64,000 bases of DNA from Lepisosteus oculatus (Eukaryota > Chordata > Actinopteri > Semionotiformes > Lepisosteidae), in assembly GCF_040954835.1 (NCBI RefSeq), contig NC_090698.1:27519501-27583500 (forward strand). Direction: 5' to 3'. The translations under genes and the position numbers were made by a program. The notes under the pieces were generated by a model that had not been told where the DNA came from, searched no databases, and saw only the letters and a program-made list of their open reading frames with translations. Below are positions 1-10,512 of this stretch, in pieces (position 1 is the stretch's first letter; each line of letters starts with the position of its first letter).

Positions 1-307
1 CCAGCCTTACTGAACATCAGGCTAGAAAGGGGCAGCACTGGTGTCAGCATGTCCAAGTATCTGACAGCACAATCTGCTTCTTACGAAAATCTCCTATTGC
101 TGCTTCCTCTGGAGATCTCGAGTAACACCGAGAACAAGGTACACCGTGTACTGAAAGTGCAATAAATGAAAATCTTCTATAAAAAGCAAGGGGCTGTAAC
201 CCTATGCAGCTCTGCACATGCTTTAGTCAGACTGGTAAAGCTTTTTGCTTTTCTGCCTGTTGCTATAGCGATCCTCTTCCCACCGCCCAGTGTGTGAAGG
301 CCCTGAC

Positions 308-515
308 CTGTCTGCAGTGTGTGGGAGTTGGTGCTGGGGCTGCCGGTCTGCGGAGAGCTGCTGGCCGTGGAGGCGGTGACCAGGCGCACGTAGTGGAACC
401 TGCTGCCCGGCACCTGGATCTGCTGCACGTTGGGCGAGGTGGCCAAGGGGAAGATGGTCTTGAACTGCGGGGTGCCCACTCCTCCTACTGCCACCGTCTG
501 GACCGGCTTCACCGT
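308..515 (-). CDS. LIN54: LIN54 coding exon following the cassette
   Basis: 208 nt encoding [19 protein letters not shown], then [15 protein letters not shown] and [10 protein letters not shown], ending HTLQT plus one base. Human LIN54 has the same block ([20 protein letters not shown]...). The acceptor is CCCCGTTCAG and the donor is ACAG|GTCAGG. The next exon lies beyond the left edge. Positions 1-307 are therefore intronic, and no further exon is seen there. Confidence 0.92.
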
Positions 516-3500
516 CTGAACGGGGAGGAAAGGGATCAGCCGACCAATCAAGTCCATCAAGTCAATAAAACTTCTTCAGTTGTTCGGCAAGGGCTGCGAG
601 CGAATTAAAATGGCGCTTAGTGCACCCAGAGAGGATAACCGAATAAAGAATGCGGTTACAAAGAAAAGCTCATCTTTTAACGAAAGATGTTCAGTAACAA
701 AGTTATGTTTAGTCATTTGTTTTTATATTCTAATGTCAATGGCTGCATATCTGTGAATGTGTAAAGAGTGCACAGGAAATTACTTAAAAGCTGTCAATGT
801 ATTTTTTTTTCAGTCTAAAAGAAAATTACCTCTCCTTCCAAGACATTACGGGGCTCGCAGTACAGGACAGAAACCCAGCTGACATTTGTGCTCTTGTGAA
901 TTGAAACCGGACCCATCCAACTCTGAAAGCTCCCGATTCCTGAAGGCTTGGAGCCACTGACTGTGACCACTTCTAAATAGCCGGAGCCATAAAGGCCAAA
1001 CCACAGTCACCTCGAAAAGATCAGGGCAACAGCGAAGGGCCAGAGCCAAGCAGGACTTCTCAAGACGACGAGGCTGAAGCCGCAACCTCAGTGCTTTCAA
1101 GCAATGGCAGGATCAATTAACTCCGAAATAATAACCACTGGATGGGCTAGGTGGGCCGAGTGGCTGTTCCGATGAGGTTTACCTGTGGAGCAGAGTGATT
1201 AGAAACCACTTTGGCTGGCGAGGAGGGGGCAGACTGCTGCACTGCCAGTATGGGCTGGCCCAGGGCCACATTGATCGGGACGCCCACAGGTTTTTGGGGA
1301 GAGCTGGGGGACTGCGAGGCCATGGACACCACCGTTAGCTGCTGACGAGAGGCAGAAGCATTAAAGGATGAGCTGGGGAGCCAGAGCGAAGATACGTTTA
1401 TCGCTGTAGGCTCTGTTTTTACAGGAATACACATTTGTGCCATATCCAGACAGAAATTAAAATGACTTAAAACACACACATGGGGAAAGTCAGAAGCTTG
1501 GCTGCCATGCGTTCCCTTAATGTAAATTATGTTTTAATGACCAAAATGACTCAGATATTAAAAACCCAGTTCCACAGAGAAGCTCCACTGGAGTGATGTG
1601 GTATAACCACATACATCTAGATCCCTTGAACGGAAAAGCAGCATAGTTGGGATCTGCCCAAGACCATGAAGGGAAGAAATAAGAGAGCCCAGTCTGACCT
1701 TGCTGGGGGACTTAAGGGGAGAGATGGCGATCTTGCTGCTGGAGATACTTTGTGGCGTCGTGTTGAGGGTGGCGCTGACCACGCTGTCCGAGATGGCAAT
1801 CGTCCTTGGCGGTGTCCCTGGTGGGTTCTGGGAGAGGACCCTTCCTGAACATAAAAGGGGCAAAAATATTTCAAGAAAAGACTCTAATGGTTTTGCCCCC
1901 TACAGGGTTGCCTGTATACGGAGCCTGGATCCCTGCAAGCAACACGATAGGATGCCGGTCTATCACAAGGCAGACCCACAGACAAGCACACACTCGTGCC
2001 AGGGCTGATTTTCCCAGCAGCCACCTAATCTAGAAGTATGTCAATGGACTGTGAGAGGAAAAACCCGAGCACCCACAGAAGGCCAACATGAACACAGGAA
2101 GAACATACAAACTCCACACAGATAGCACCCCAGGTCTGGAACTGAACTCGGGGCCCCAGCGCTAGCAAGCAGCAATGCTAACCGCTGTGCCACCATGGCG
2201 CCCTGAATTATAGTCTTGGCCAGCCTATTTTTATTAAAGGACTGATCAGGATCTTTGTGCCCAGCTCTGTCAGTATGAATCTAACACTTAACTTCAGTTC
2301 AACAAGTATAATGAAATACCTGACAATAAATTTCCTTTGGATAAAAAGCCCCAATCAAAACCATACAGTACTACGTTTTTAATTTTGTATCTGTCAAAAA
2401 TGTTTTTATTTAAGTTTCAATCCAGTCTAAATAAGTTTCCTTTAAATGAAGCTTAATCAATAACTGGCAAACATTTTTTTTATAAAAGAAGGTTAGCAAC
2501 CAAGAAATTTGTTCAAATGCTCTCCGCTGAATGGACAATCAAAATGAAATAAGAGCATGGTAATTTAGTGGGAAGACACAACAGACTCAGGGAAAAAGAT
2601 GAAAACATACCTTCATCCAAAACATGCTTTATTGTAGTAAAACACTACAATATTCTGAAAGGCTCCAAGTTACTAGATATATCACAGTAACCAATAACAC
2701 TGATCATGGAAGAATTTACAGTCCGTTGCAAAATTCAAGGCTTGCAATGTATTCAACCCTTTCCAATGATGTACCATTTTGTTGAATTATAAATGTACAC
2801 AATGTTTAAATGAATATTTTTAATAAAATCTTGAACGCTCACATTCAGCACCTAATGAGTGAAAAGATGTATGTCAGCAAAAACCGTAAAATAAAATCCA
2901 AAACTAAATTATGTACTCGCATAAGTATTCACCTCTCCGATTCAATCTACTTGGTAGATGCAGTTTTGGGAGCAATTATAGCTGAAAGCCTTTTTGGATA
3001 AGTCTCCTATCAACCTTGCACACCAGGATGGTGTAATTTTACAAATTTGCTCAAGCTCTATCATGTTGGCAGGGGGGATAGATTATGGACAGAAGGTTTC
3101 AAGTCTTTACACAGAACCTCAATTGGGTTCAAGGCAGGACTTAGACACGCCCTCTGAAGGTCATTCCCAAAAAGTTCTGGTCCTGTGCTTTAACTCACTG
3201 CCCTGCTAAAAAGTAAAATTTCAGCTCAGTTTTACATTCTTAGCAGACAATAATAATAATAATAAAAATAATAATAATTGCTTACACTTATATAGCACTT
3301 TTCTGGACACTCCACTCAAAGCGCTTTACAGGTAATGGGGACTCCCCTCAACCACCACCAATGTGCAGCACCACCTGGATGATGCGATGGCAGCCATAGT
3401 GCGCCAGAACGCTCACCACACATCAGCTATCAGTGGGGAGGAGAGCAGAGTAATGAAGCCAATTCATAGATGGGGATTATTAGGAGGCCATGATTGGTAA

Positions 3501-6500
3501 GGGGCAAAAAAGGCATTTTTTCCCCTAACATTTACCTGTACTTTACGCCATCAAATTTTGCCAGTCTCTCCTGCTGAGAAATGACATTATATTGCCACCT
3601 CCATGCTTGGCAGTGGGGATCATGAGGATTGGGTGATGTGTCGTGCCAAATGTACCACTTCGCATTTAGTCCAAAAGGTTCCAAGCTTGTTGTGGGACCT
3701 TATAAAGGTTTGCTACATGTTTGAAGACTCACTTCAATGCTTTACTGCAAACTCCATGCAAGATTTTAGATGGGTTGTCATCAATAATGGCTTACTTCTA
3801 GCCAAAGTGTTCAGTTTGATCTTTCAGGTTATCCACAAAAATACTCACTTTAAAAATGTGTATATATCATTTGTAATTGGGGGCACAATGGCGATGCAGT
3901 GGTTAACACTGCTGCCTCACAGTGCTGGGGCCCTGGGTTCGGTTCCGGACCCAGTGCTGGGGCCCTGGGTTCGGTTCCGGACCCAGTGCTGGGGCCCTGG
4001 GTTCGGTTCCGGACCTGGGATGCATATGTGTGAAGTTTGTATGTTCTTCCCATGTTGGCGTCCGGTTTTCTCCCGCAGTCCAAAGACATACTGATAGGTT
4101 AATTGGCTTCTGGGAAAACTGACCCTGGTGTAAGAATGTGCTTGTCTGTGTCTGCCCTGAGACAGACCGGGATCCCTTCCAAGGGTGTACCCTGCCTTGT
4201 GACAGTTGCTTGCCGAGAAGCAGCCGGAAAATGAATGGGTGGGACATAACTGGTTGAACACTCTTGCAAAGTAATGTAGTCAAGTCTACTACACCAGACA
4301 GATAAGACAATGTTTTGTAATGGATATTACCCATCATTTCCACACTTGCTCAGTGAAATCGCAGCAACATGCGCTACTGCAAGTAATTACATGCGAGACA
4401 GCTAGGTGTATATGCAAGGATGCGTTTAAGATTTATGAACAAAAACAAATGGATGACATTTCATTTGGAAAAAGTGCAGAGAGAGCTGAAAAATCAAATT
4501 ATTTTTAAGAACTACCCCTTGAAAAGGACTTCTGATAGTACCATACATGTTGAAAACTAGATTTACTCAAGTAACAGTGATCTTGGGTTAATGCCATCTA
4601 GAAGACTATATGATTTCAGTTGTTTCTGCCTCTTTAAGATGGAAACTACAAACATAGGTCTGCAAAGATTACCTGCAATCACTGGGGAGACAGACGTCTG
4701 GCCTGAGACACCCTTGCTGTTCACTGGCTTTGTGATGATGAACTTTGTGATCATTGGTCCTGTTGAAGACGTCTGAGTTTTCTTAGCAATCTGAAAGTTT
4801 AGGAATCAATGCAAGTATTTGCAATTTTGAAATTTTGCAACAGATGACACCAAACGGATCTATGGATCTTGCTTTAGATCTCCAAAATACAGGTTTAATG
4901 TTCATTGATGTCAAAATTACAGAATTAATTAAATTCAGCTTAATGTATCATGAGTACAACTTCATATAAAAAACCCTAATTAGGTTCTTTGTGCATACGA
5001 TTTCAATTAATAAGGTTTTAAAACCTGTGAATTTAAACTGTTCTTATCGTTGCTCTCCACGTGAACCAGGTGTCCTTGTGCTGCAGAGCTTTTATTGGTA
5101 CCGAGAGCTAGACAGAGTGCCCAAAATTACAGAACTGAAACGGAATTTGATTTAAGAGACAGTTAGGGATTCTAGGCAGGTTTTGAATGAACTTTTTAAG
5201 AACTCTCTTAATCTGGTAGCTAAAGGAGCTAAAAGGTGGGAAATTGTTCTCTTACTTCAAGTCTTACATTTCAACCTTTTTGCTTTTTAAATGTTAATTT
5301 GTGTGAACATATTTTTATGTATTTGGCTGATGTGTTTATCCAAATAAATTTACATTTGTACCCATTTATAATTGACAGCAGAGCCTCACCTGGGATTTGG
5401 ACCCTTAACCTTCCAGAGCCCTAACCCCTACTCCACACTGCCATTTATATATTTGTCTGGACTGAACTTTCCTATTAAAGACCGATACAAACGTCCGGTC
5501 ATGCTCGGGGAAAAAGGACAGATGGGACTGAGAACTACTAACCAAAAAGCCCTGGAGTGAAATAATCTAGAAAAAAATGGATAGTGCAGAGACGAGATTG
5601 GGATTGATTGATATTTCTTTGGGTTTTCCACTCCATTCAGTCTATGACACAGGACATACAAATTACCTAGGTTCATAAAACGCAATTTAATTAATAATGT
5701 ATATCTATAAGATAGCCCATTGGGGTCTATTGAGAGTTGAGTTGGGTTTATGACATTACCCATAAACCTCCCTCTCTGGGGAAGGAAAAAGCAAAAGCAG
5801 ACAAGAACTTTCACTAAAGGCTTTCGATTTAGCTCTCCTGGGCTTCATGTCTCTGTTGTATGGCTTACACATTTGTTTGGGTGCGTTAGATTAGGCTGTC
5901 ACTGGGGATATGTTTGCCTTAAATGGCTGACTGTCACCAATAATTAATATTCATTTAGCAGGTGGAAATGACTCAGTCGACATTATAGATAATGACGTGA
6001 TGAGGAACAAATGCAAAATTTGTCTGATTACACAATCGGAAGACATGGACAGAGCTAAGAACCTCCTGACAGCACATACACTGACGTATCTTGGGCCCAC
6101 TGAATGCCGCTGCAAGCGAACAGCACTTTTATGTATAGCCGTGGACACAGAACCTTCTAGACATTTACAGTAGACTCACTCAAAGACATACTCACCTGCA
6201 CCGTTTTTAGCTGCTGGGCCTGCAGGGGTGAATGCTGGGAAGTTCCAAGGAGCTGGCTGGCTGAACTCATGGCCTGTACCCCCACCACGGGTTTCAGATC
6301 AGTCCTGCTTCCAATGGTCACCACCTTAAACTGCTGGGACTGGGCCTTAACCTCTCCGCCACTCTGGGCTTGGCCTGGTTTTGGACTCGTGTGGGGCAGC
6401 GCCAGCACAATGGGCTGCCCGGCTTTCCCGATGGTAGTGACGACAAGCTTCTGGCCCTCCTGCTTGATGACCTGCGTCGTGGCCGGCTTGACCTCGGCAG

Positions 6501-6945
6501 AAGAGGCAGCCACCTTGTTGAGGATGATCTGGTGGTTGGGGGACAGGGTGAAGGGGGCGGTGAGTTTCTGCAGGCCCGTGCTCAGCGCGGGGCTGGCAGG
6601 CTTGGCGCCAGCGAGCTTCGCGGTGGCGGACTTGACAGCTGGCGAGCCGGAGGTGGCAAGGAGCAGCTGGCTGCCAGAGTTGGTGCTGGACAGGGCTGGA
6701 TCAGAGGGGGCCGAGGAGCCCAGAGGCTGGACTTTCTGTGGCAGGGTGGTGCTGAGGGTAGCAATCTCACTCTCTGACAGTTCAGTTTCCATGGGCAGCG
6801 GCGCCTCCTGTTGTCCCTCCTCAGGCTCCAACTCCTCAATAGGCACCGCAGTCTCTCCTGGGAGGTCCTCTACCACCACGATAGCCTCAGTGTCCATGAT
6901 CTCCTCGGGGAGCAAGCTGTTCAGCTCGGGTGACACCACCTCCAT
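308..6945 (-). CDS. LIN54: LIN54, 5' coding portion (partial, runs off left edge)
   Basis: LIN54 is the DNA-binding subunit of the MuvB core of the DREAM complex. It binds CHR elements in cell-cycle promoters through two CXC (tesmin-like) domains. The exons here encode the N-terminal half, which is low-complexity and rich in S, T, V, Q and P. Recognition rests on near-identical blocks: a start [23 protein letters not shown]-like, [34 protein letters not shown], and [15 protein letters not shown] followed by FHYVRLVTA. Coding pieces in transcript order are 6945-6196, 4790-4673, 1844-1699, (1341-1183), 515-308. All junctions are GT-AG and keep phase. The cysteine-rich DNA-binding domain and the C-terminus lie left of position 1. 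The ATG at 6945 is chosen because it matches the family start; a GTG two codons upstream is not needed. Confidence 0.95.
1183..1341 (-). CDS. LIN54: LIN54 in-frame extra exon (candidate cassette)
   Basis: An open 159-nt (53-codon) segment lies between two certain LIN54 exons. It has a strong acceptor, with a pyrimidine tract ending CTCTCGTCAG, and a canonical donor CACAG|GTAAAC. Both ends are phase 0, so it can be included or skipped without a frame change. The peptide contains [20 protein letters not shown], then [17 protein letters not shown] and [13 protein letters not shown]. Its S/P/Q/V-rich composition is like the rest of LIN54's N-terminal half. I recall no equivalent in the human canonical protein, where the flanking exons appear joined. 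It may be constitutive in fish or alternatively spliced. Confidence 0.75.
1699..1844 (-). CDS. LIN54: LIN54 coding exon 3
   Basis: 146 nt. It completes the split Gly and then encodes [18 protein letters not shown] through [12 protein letters not shown], strongly matching human RVLSQ...SPLKSPNK. The acceptor is TATGTTCAG and the donor is AAG|GTCAGA. It ends in phase 0, so it can join either the 1341-1183 exon or the 515-308 exon directly. Confidence 0.93.
1886..2207 (-). repeat. tRNA-derived SINE (GGATGGA-tailed fish family), minus orientation
   Basis: On the minus strand it begins with a pol III-like head (TGGTGGCACAGCGGTTAGCA) and continues through the family's shared body: a phrase reading GTGTGGAGTTTGTATGTTCT and later TCCAGTCCAAAGACAT-type sequence. 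It lies in the LIN54 intron between coding exons 2 and 3. Diverged, with its 3' tail lost. Confidence 0.75.
2690..3235 (-). mobile_element. Tc1/mariner-like transposon fossil, part 1
   Basis: The sequence resembles the terminal and transposase regions of common fish Tc1-like elements read in reverse: TATTCAACCC-type end sequence, a stretch like GCAGCAATTACAGC, and CTCAATTGGATTTAGG-like sequence near 3115. It is full of stops and frameshifts. A 5S-type SINE separates it from part 2, so this is one decayed element interrupted by a later insertion, inside a LIN54 intron. Confidence 0.5.
3248..3512 (-). repeat. 5S-type SINE, 3' portion, minus orientation
   Basis: Begins (plus sense) with a (TAA)n run, then the reverse complement of the family tail (AGCGCTATATAAGTGTAAGC), the ACATTGGTGGTGG segment and the CTATGGCTGCCATCGCATC segment. 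The 5S-derived head is absent, as in a 5'-truncated insertion. It sits inside a Tc1-like fossil. Confidence 0.8.
3535..3850 (-). mobile_element. Tc1/mariner-like transposon fossil, part 2
   Basis: Continues the element at 2690-3235 after the SINE. It contains GCCACCTCCATGCTTGGCAG, the reverse of the family's HGGGS-type codons, and a CCATGCAAGATTTTAGATGG stretch typical of fish Tc1-like copies. It encodes no intact protein. Confidence 0.5.
3879..4242 (+). repeat. tRNA-derived SINE with internally triplicated B-box segment
   Basis: The head GGGGGCACAATGGCGATGCAGTGG is followed by a 32-bp unit (3920-4015) repeated three times without a mismatch. Each unit carries the GGTTCGGTTCC B-box-like core. 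The normal SINE body follows (TGTGTGAAGTTTGTATGTTC, AGTCCAAAGACATACTGATA, GGTTAATTGGCTTCTGGGAA). It lies in the LIN54 intron between coding exons 2 and 3. Confidence 0.8.
4673..4790 (-). CDS. LIN54: LIN54 coding exon 2
   Basis: 118 nt encoding 39 codons plus one base. The peptide starts [17 protein letters not shown] and ends TSVSPVIAG, aligning with the human IAKK...PVIAG segment. The acceptor is CTTTCAG and the donor is GTAATC. The Gly codon is split G|GA with the next exon. Confidence 0.93.
5324..5443 (-). repeat. truncated fish SINE fragment
   Basis: Reads GCTGATGTGTTTATCCAAAT, then TTACATTTGTACCCATTTAT, and ends with CCTGGGATTTGGACCC and a CCCTAACCCCTACTCCACAC segment. These are the tail and reversed tRNA-like head of a common fish SINE with the middle deleted. 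It sits in LIN54 intron sequence. Confidence 0.45.
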
Positions 6946-6973
6946 CTTCACTCGCTGCAGCCAGGCTCAGCCA
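6196..6973 (-). CDS. LIN54: LIN54 first coding exon (coding 6945-6196)
   Basis: This exon holds exactly 250 codons, from ATG at 6945-6943 to the CAG codon at 6198-6196, followed by a GTGAGT donor. The encoded N-terminus runs [20 protein letters not shown], then an acidic patch (EELEPEEGQ) around residues 37-50, then serine/alanine/threonine-rich sequence ending QQLKTVQ. An acceptor (TTTTGGCAG) lies just upstream, so about 28 nt of 5'UTR (6946-6973) are probably in the same exon. The last coding codon ends in phase 0, matching the next exon. The exon is more GC-rich than its surroundings, so it throws up long antisense open frames that should be ignored. Confidence 0.95.
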
Positions 6974-8919
6974 CTGCCAAAACAACACACCAGCAGAGCT
7001 GTCAATGGCTTGTCTTGCCCGAACATGGCGAGACTGTGTAATTAAGGGAAGAAGTGACCTATAGAGAAATAGAGCATTATTTCAGTTTCATTTGCAGATG
7101 AGACAAAAACAGACTGAGGGGGCCCCAAGAGAAATAGTGGCAAGCGATTTACAAGTTTAGTGAGGATATGTGGCAAATTCAAATCAATTACAAAGTGATC
7201 CACATGCACAGCAGGAACATACTTTATGACTTCTCCTGGTATAAAATCAAGCCATTTTCCAATATTGTGAGCCATTATTCAAAAAAAAAAAGCATGTTGT
7301 TCACATTTGTACATTTATTAAGCATAATTAAGTAGTTTGAAACATTGTCTATCAGACTTTTATAGATCAGCTCAATGTAAGGGGCTACAGCTCTTCTCAT
7401 GTTGAGCCACTTTCAATACTCTTATTCTGAAGCCCGTTTGAGGAGACATTTAATTGGACCTAGGCCAATTAAATCATGAGCCCATTTAAGCAACCTGAAA
7501 GGGATCTCTCTAACTTTACAAGCTAAAGCGTTTTTAAAAAAATCACTCAAAAATCGGCAACTGGACAAACTTGAAGTTTAAAGCCCCTAAATAAATAGAA
7601 ATACTGAAGTGGTGGTAATTGTGTAACAACTACCTGTTAACAGATCTACCTGTGATTCCCAGGGCTACCAACATGCTAAATACCAGATTTACATCCTCAT
7701 ACTGCGACATTTCAAACAAAGCTTCCTCTTCTACCTGCAAACAGTGTAGCTCAAGACATCTTCATCACTGAACTTAAAGATGAAGACCTTAAAAACCTTA
7801 ACGATGTGGATTTTATAATTTACTCTTAACTGTATGACTATGCTACATTGACATATTGCTTAGAATTAAAATAAGAACTTCTGGAATTGTGCTTAAAATA
7901 GTTTCATTCCTAAGTCTCATGTTTCACACAAAAAGCTGAAAACAAGATGTTAAGACTACACAAGAAAACGGATACTATAAGTTTTTAAGTAAACATTTCT
8001 TAAATGTAAAAAACTCATTAGAAAATAAGTCATTTTTATACAGCACCTTTTCCTACAAGTTAAAGCTCTCCAAGAGCTTGACAGTGGTAGTAACACATCA
8101 GCAATATACAGTATAGATGGAAATAACATGCTGAGACACAAAAAAACAGCATTTCTGCATTTATATGTTTGGAAAAGGCTAGCCTGATGAAATAGGTTTT
8201 TCTGAAGCTTTTGGAGAGACAAGGAGGCTTATGATGTCTTGAATTCAAGAATTTTGTGGCATATACGCGTCTCGTCTGGACTGGCAGAATGGAGTGTCAC
8301 CCCCCCCAATGCCCAAAGATGTATTTAAGAGGTCTAAATGAACCTTGAAAAGATGAAAATACACACTGAATTGTTTGGGAAATGAAAAATAGAAGGCCTA
8401 ATTAAAAACCGTCACTATGAAATCACTAAAAGGTTTTACATTTTTAATTTGCTAATATGCCATTGAATCATACTCGACCTTTCACGGTGGATTTTCAAAT
8501 TGAAGTAGGCTGAATAGTCAGAGCACTTTCTTCTTCTAAGTTTATTTTCACTGTGGAACTAACCTCTGCTTAGATTTGTCCCTTCTATAACTTCTGGTAG
8601 AAAAAAAGGTATGTGACTTCTTGGAGTGGTATATTAGGCATATCCTAATATATAATGATGGTGTAATGGTATAGACTTAAACCACCCAACAGTAATATGA
8701 CTATGTTACTTATTTCTCTTCAGATGAATGACATTTCAGGAAGAAGGCCGTGAATGTGGTTGTCTTCTTAATGTCAACATAACTGAATTATTCTGAACCC
8801 AAAAACACGAGCTGAAGCATCACACAATGGGAGGGTGGCACAGCAAAGTACACAAAGCACAAAGACCTCCCATAAAACATGTCCTTTGATTAGAAATGTA
8901 CTGTAGGATATCCCACACA

Positions 8920-9166
8920 TTTTCTTCATGCTTTATCCCGGCAAGGATCACCCTGGGCAGAAGCAGGTGCCCCAGGGCCAATTTAAGCCAATTTACTGTC
9001 AGTATGTCTTTGGACTGTAGGGGGAAACACCCAGAGGGAACCTACTAGAACTTGGGGGGAATATACAAACTCCACACAGATAGGACACTAGGTCCAGTGT
9101 TGAACCCAGGGCCCCACTGCTGTTAGGCAGCAATGCTAACCACTGCGCCACTGTACCAACTGTAGG
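8920..9166 (-). repeat. tRNA-derived SINE, minus orientation, 3' truncated
   Basis: On the minus strand: TGGCGCAGTGGTTAGCATTG head, GGGTTCAACACTGG B-box region, TGTGTGGAGTTTGTATATTC body and CTACAGTCCAAAGACATACT. Same family as the copies at 24832 and 57843. Confidence 0.8.
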
Positions 9167-9326
9167 ATATTGTTCCTCTTAAATGACATTAACAGCAACT
9201 CTCAAGGCAGCTAATCATCAGCCTTGCAGGATGGTACTTTCAGAATGCTCAATACAATATTGATCACCATGTACTGCCCAGAAGTCTCCAAAACTGGTCC
9301 TGGAGAGCCCATATTCGGGTTGTTTT

Positions 9327-9444
9327 ACCACCATTGGTGGTGGTGGAGGGGAGTCCCCATTACCTGTAAAGCGCTTTGAGTGGAGTTTCCAGAAAAAGCG
9401 CTATATAAGTGTAAGCAATTATTATTATTATTATTATTATTATT
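9327..9444 (+). repeat. 5S-type SINE, 3' end only
   Basis: Contains CATTGGTGGTGGTGGAGGGG, CTGTAAAGCGCTTTGAGTGG and AGCGCTATATAAGTGTAAGC, then an (ATT)n tail. Only the last ~110 bp of the family is present. Confidence 0.85.
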
Positions 9445-10307
9445 GTTTTAGAGGTCAACATTTGTTTTTAAAGACTGCCAACAGGCAGAAACTTTTGTTG
9501 GGTTAAGCCAGCAACCTACTTAATTCAGAGCATCCTTTACAGTGAAACTGTTCCCCATCTTAAGAAATTGGAGACTTGGTGATTTAATATTGACCTGCAA
9601 ACCTTACTGCACCATGGCTCTCCAGAAACAAGGTTAAAGATCCCTGGGATAGCCAATGAATGCTGGCACTTACTTTTAAACAGACACCTGCTGTTGTACG
9701 TGACGCTACAGAAACAGCTGAAAGGCAGCATAACATCACAAAGAATTGCCACTGGACCATACATAGGATGCAGACTCTTAAACTCCCACTCATGACAATA
9801 ACATGGCTGAACCCAGACTATAAAACCCTTTGTAACACTGTTATAAATCAAGGAACTGTGGGAGACACTCCTTGCTTGTGTGCGTCTCCTTCAGGTGTTC
9901 TCCGGAAGTGGCAACCCTCATTAAAACTCATCTCAAACCTTCAATTGAGAGTGCTGTGACTCCTTACATCCCTACAGTTCAAAACGCCCATTTCTTTCAA
10001 AACACAATATTCCGTAGCTGGCACTGAAATGAAAAGAGGCACCTTCTAGAACTTCACAATATGCCCTCTGCGAGCAGTAAGTCCACAGTGTTTCGTCATC
10101 AAAGCCAACACATGACAGCACAGGATTTCTATATCCCTTTTTACAAAGAGTGCTAAGAAACCACATTACAGATGGTCATAGTAGGGCAATGCCCCGTGTG
10201 TTAAAACCAGGAGTAAGAGTATCTTTCCTCCGATTCCCAAATCTAATGTTAACATTGGGTTCTAGGACAGATTTATTTTTTCTCAGAAAAAACACACTAC
10301 ATATAAA

Positions 10308-10512
10308 AATCCAAAGACGTACTCGAAGGTTAATTGGCCTCTGGGAAAATTGGCCCAGGTGTGAGTGTGTGTCTGTGTCTGCCCTGAGATGGACTGGTGT
10401 CCCAGCCAGGGTGTATCCTGCTCTGCGCCCTCTTGCTTGCTGGGATAGGCTCTGGCTCCCCTACAGTCCCGAACCTAATGAAGAGGTTATAAAATGGATG
10501 GAAGGATTGATA
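10308..10512 (+). repeat. tRNA-derived SINE, 5' truncated
   Basis: Starts at the AATCCAAAGACGTACT segment and runs through GGTTAATTGGCCTCTGGGAA, a GTGTGTGTCTGTGTCTGCCC run and GGGATAGGCTCTGGCTCCCC to the AAAATGGATGGAAGGA tail. Confidence 0.8.

Noticed and set aside
6269..7045. 258-codon plus-strand open frame
   Set aside because: It is antisense to the first coding exon of LIN54, whose GC-rich composition suppresses stops. The translation resembles no protein family.
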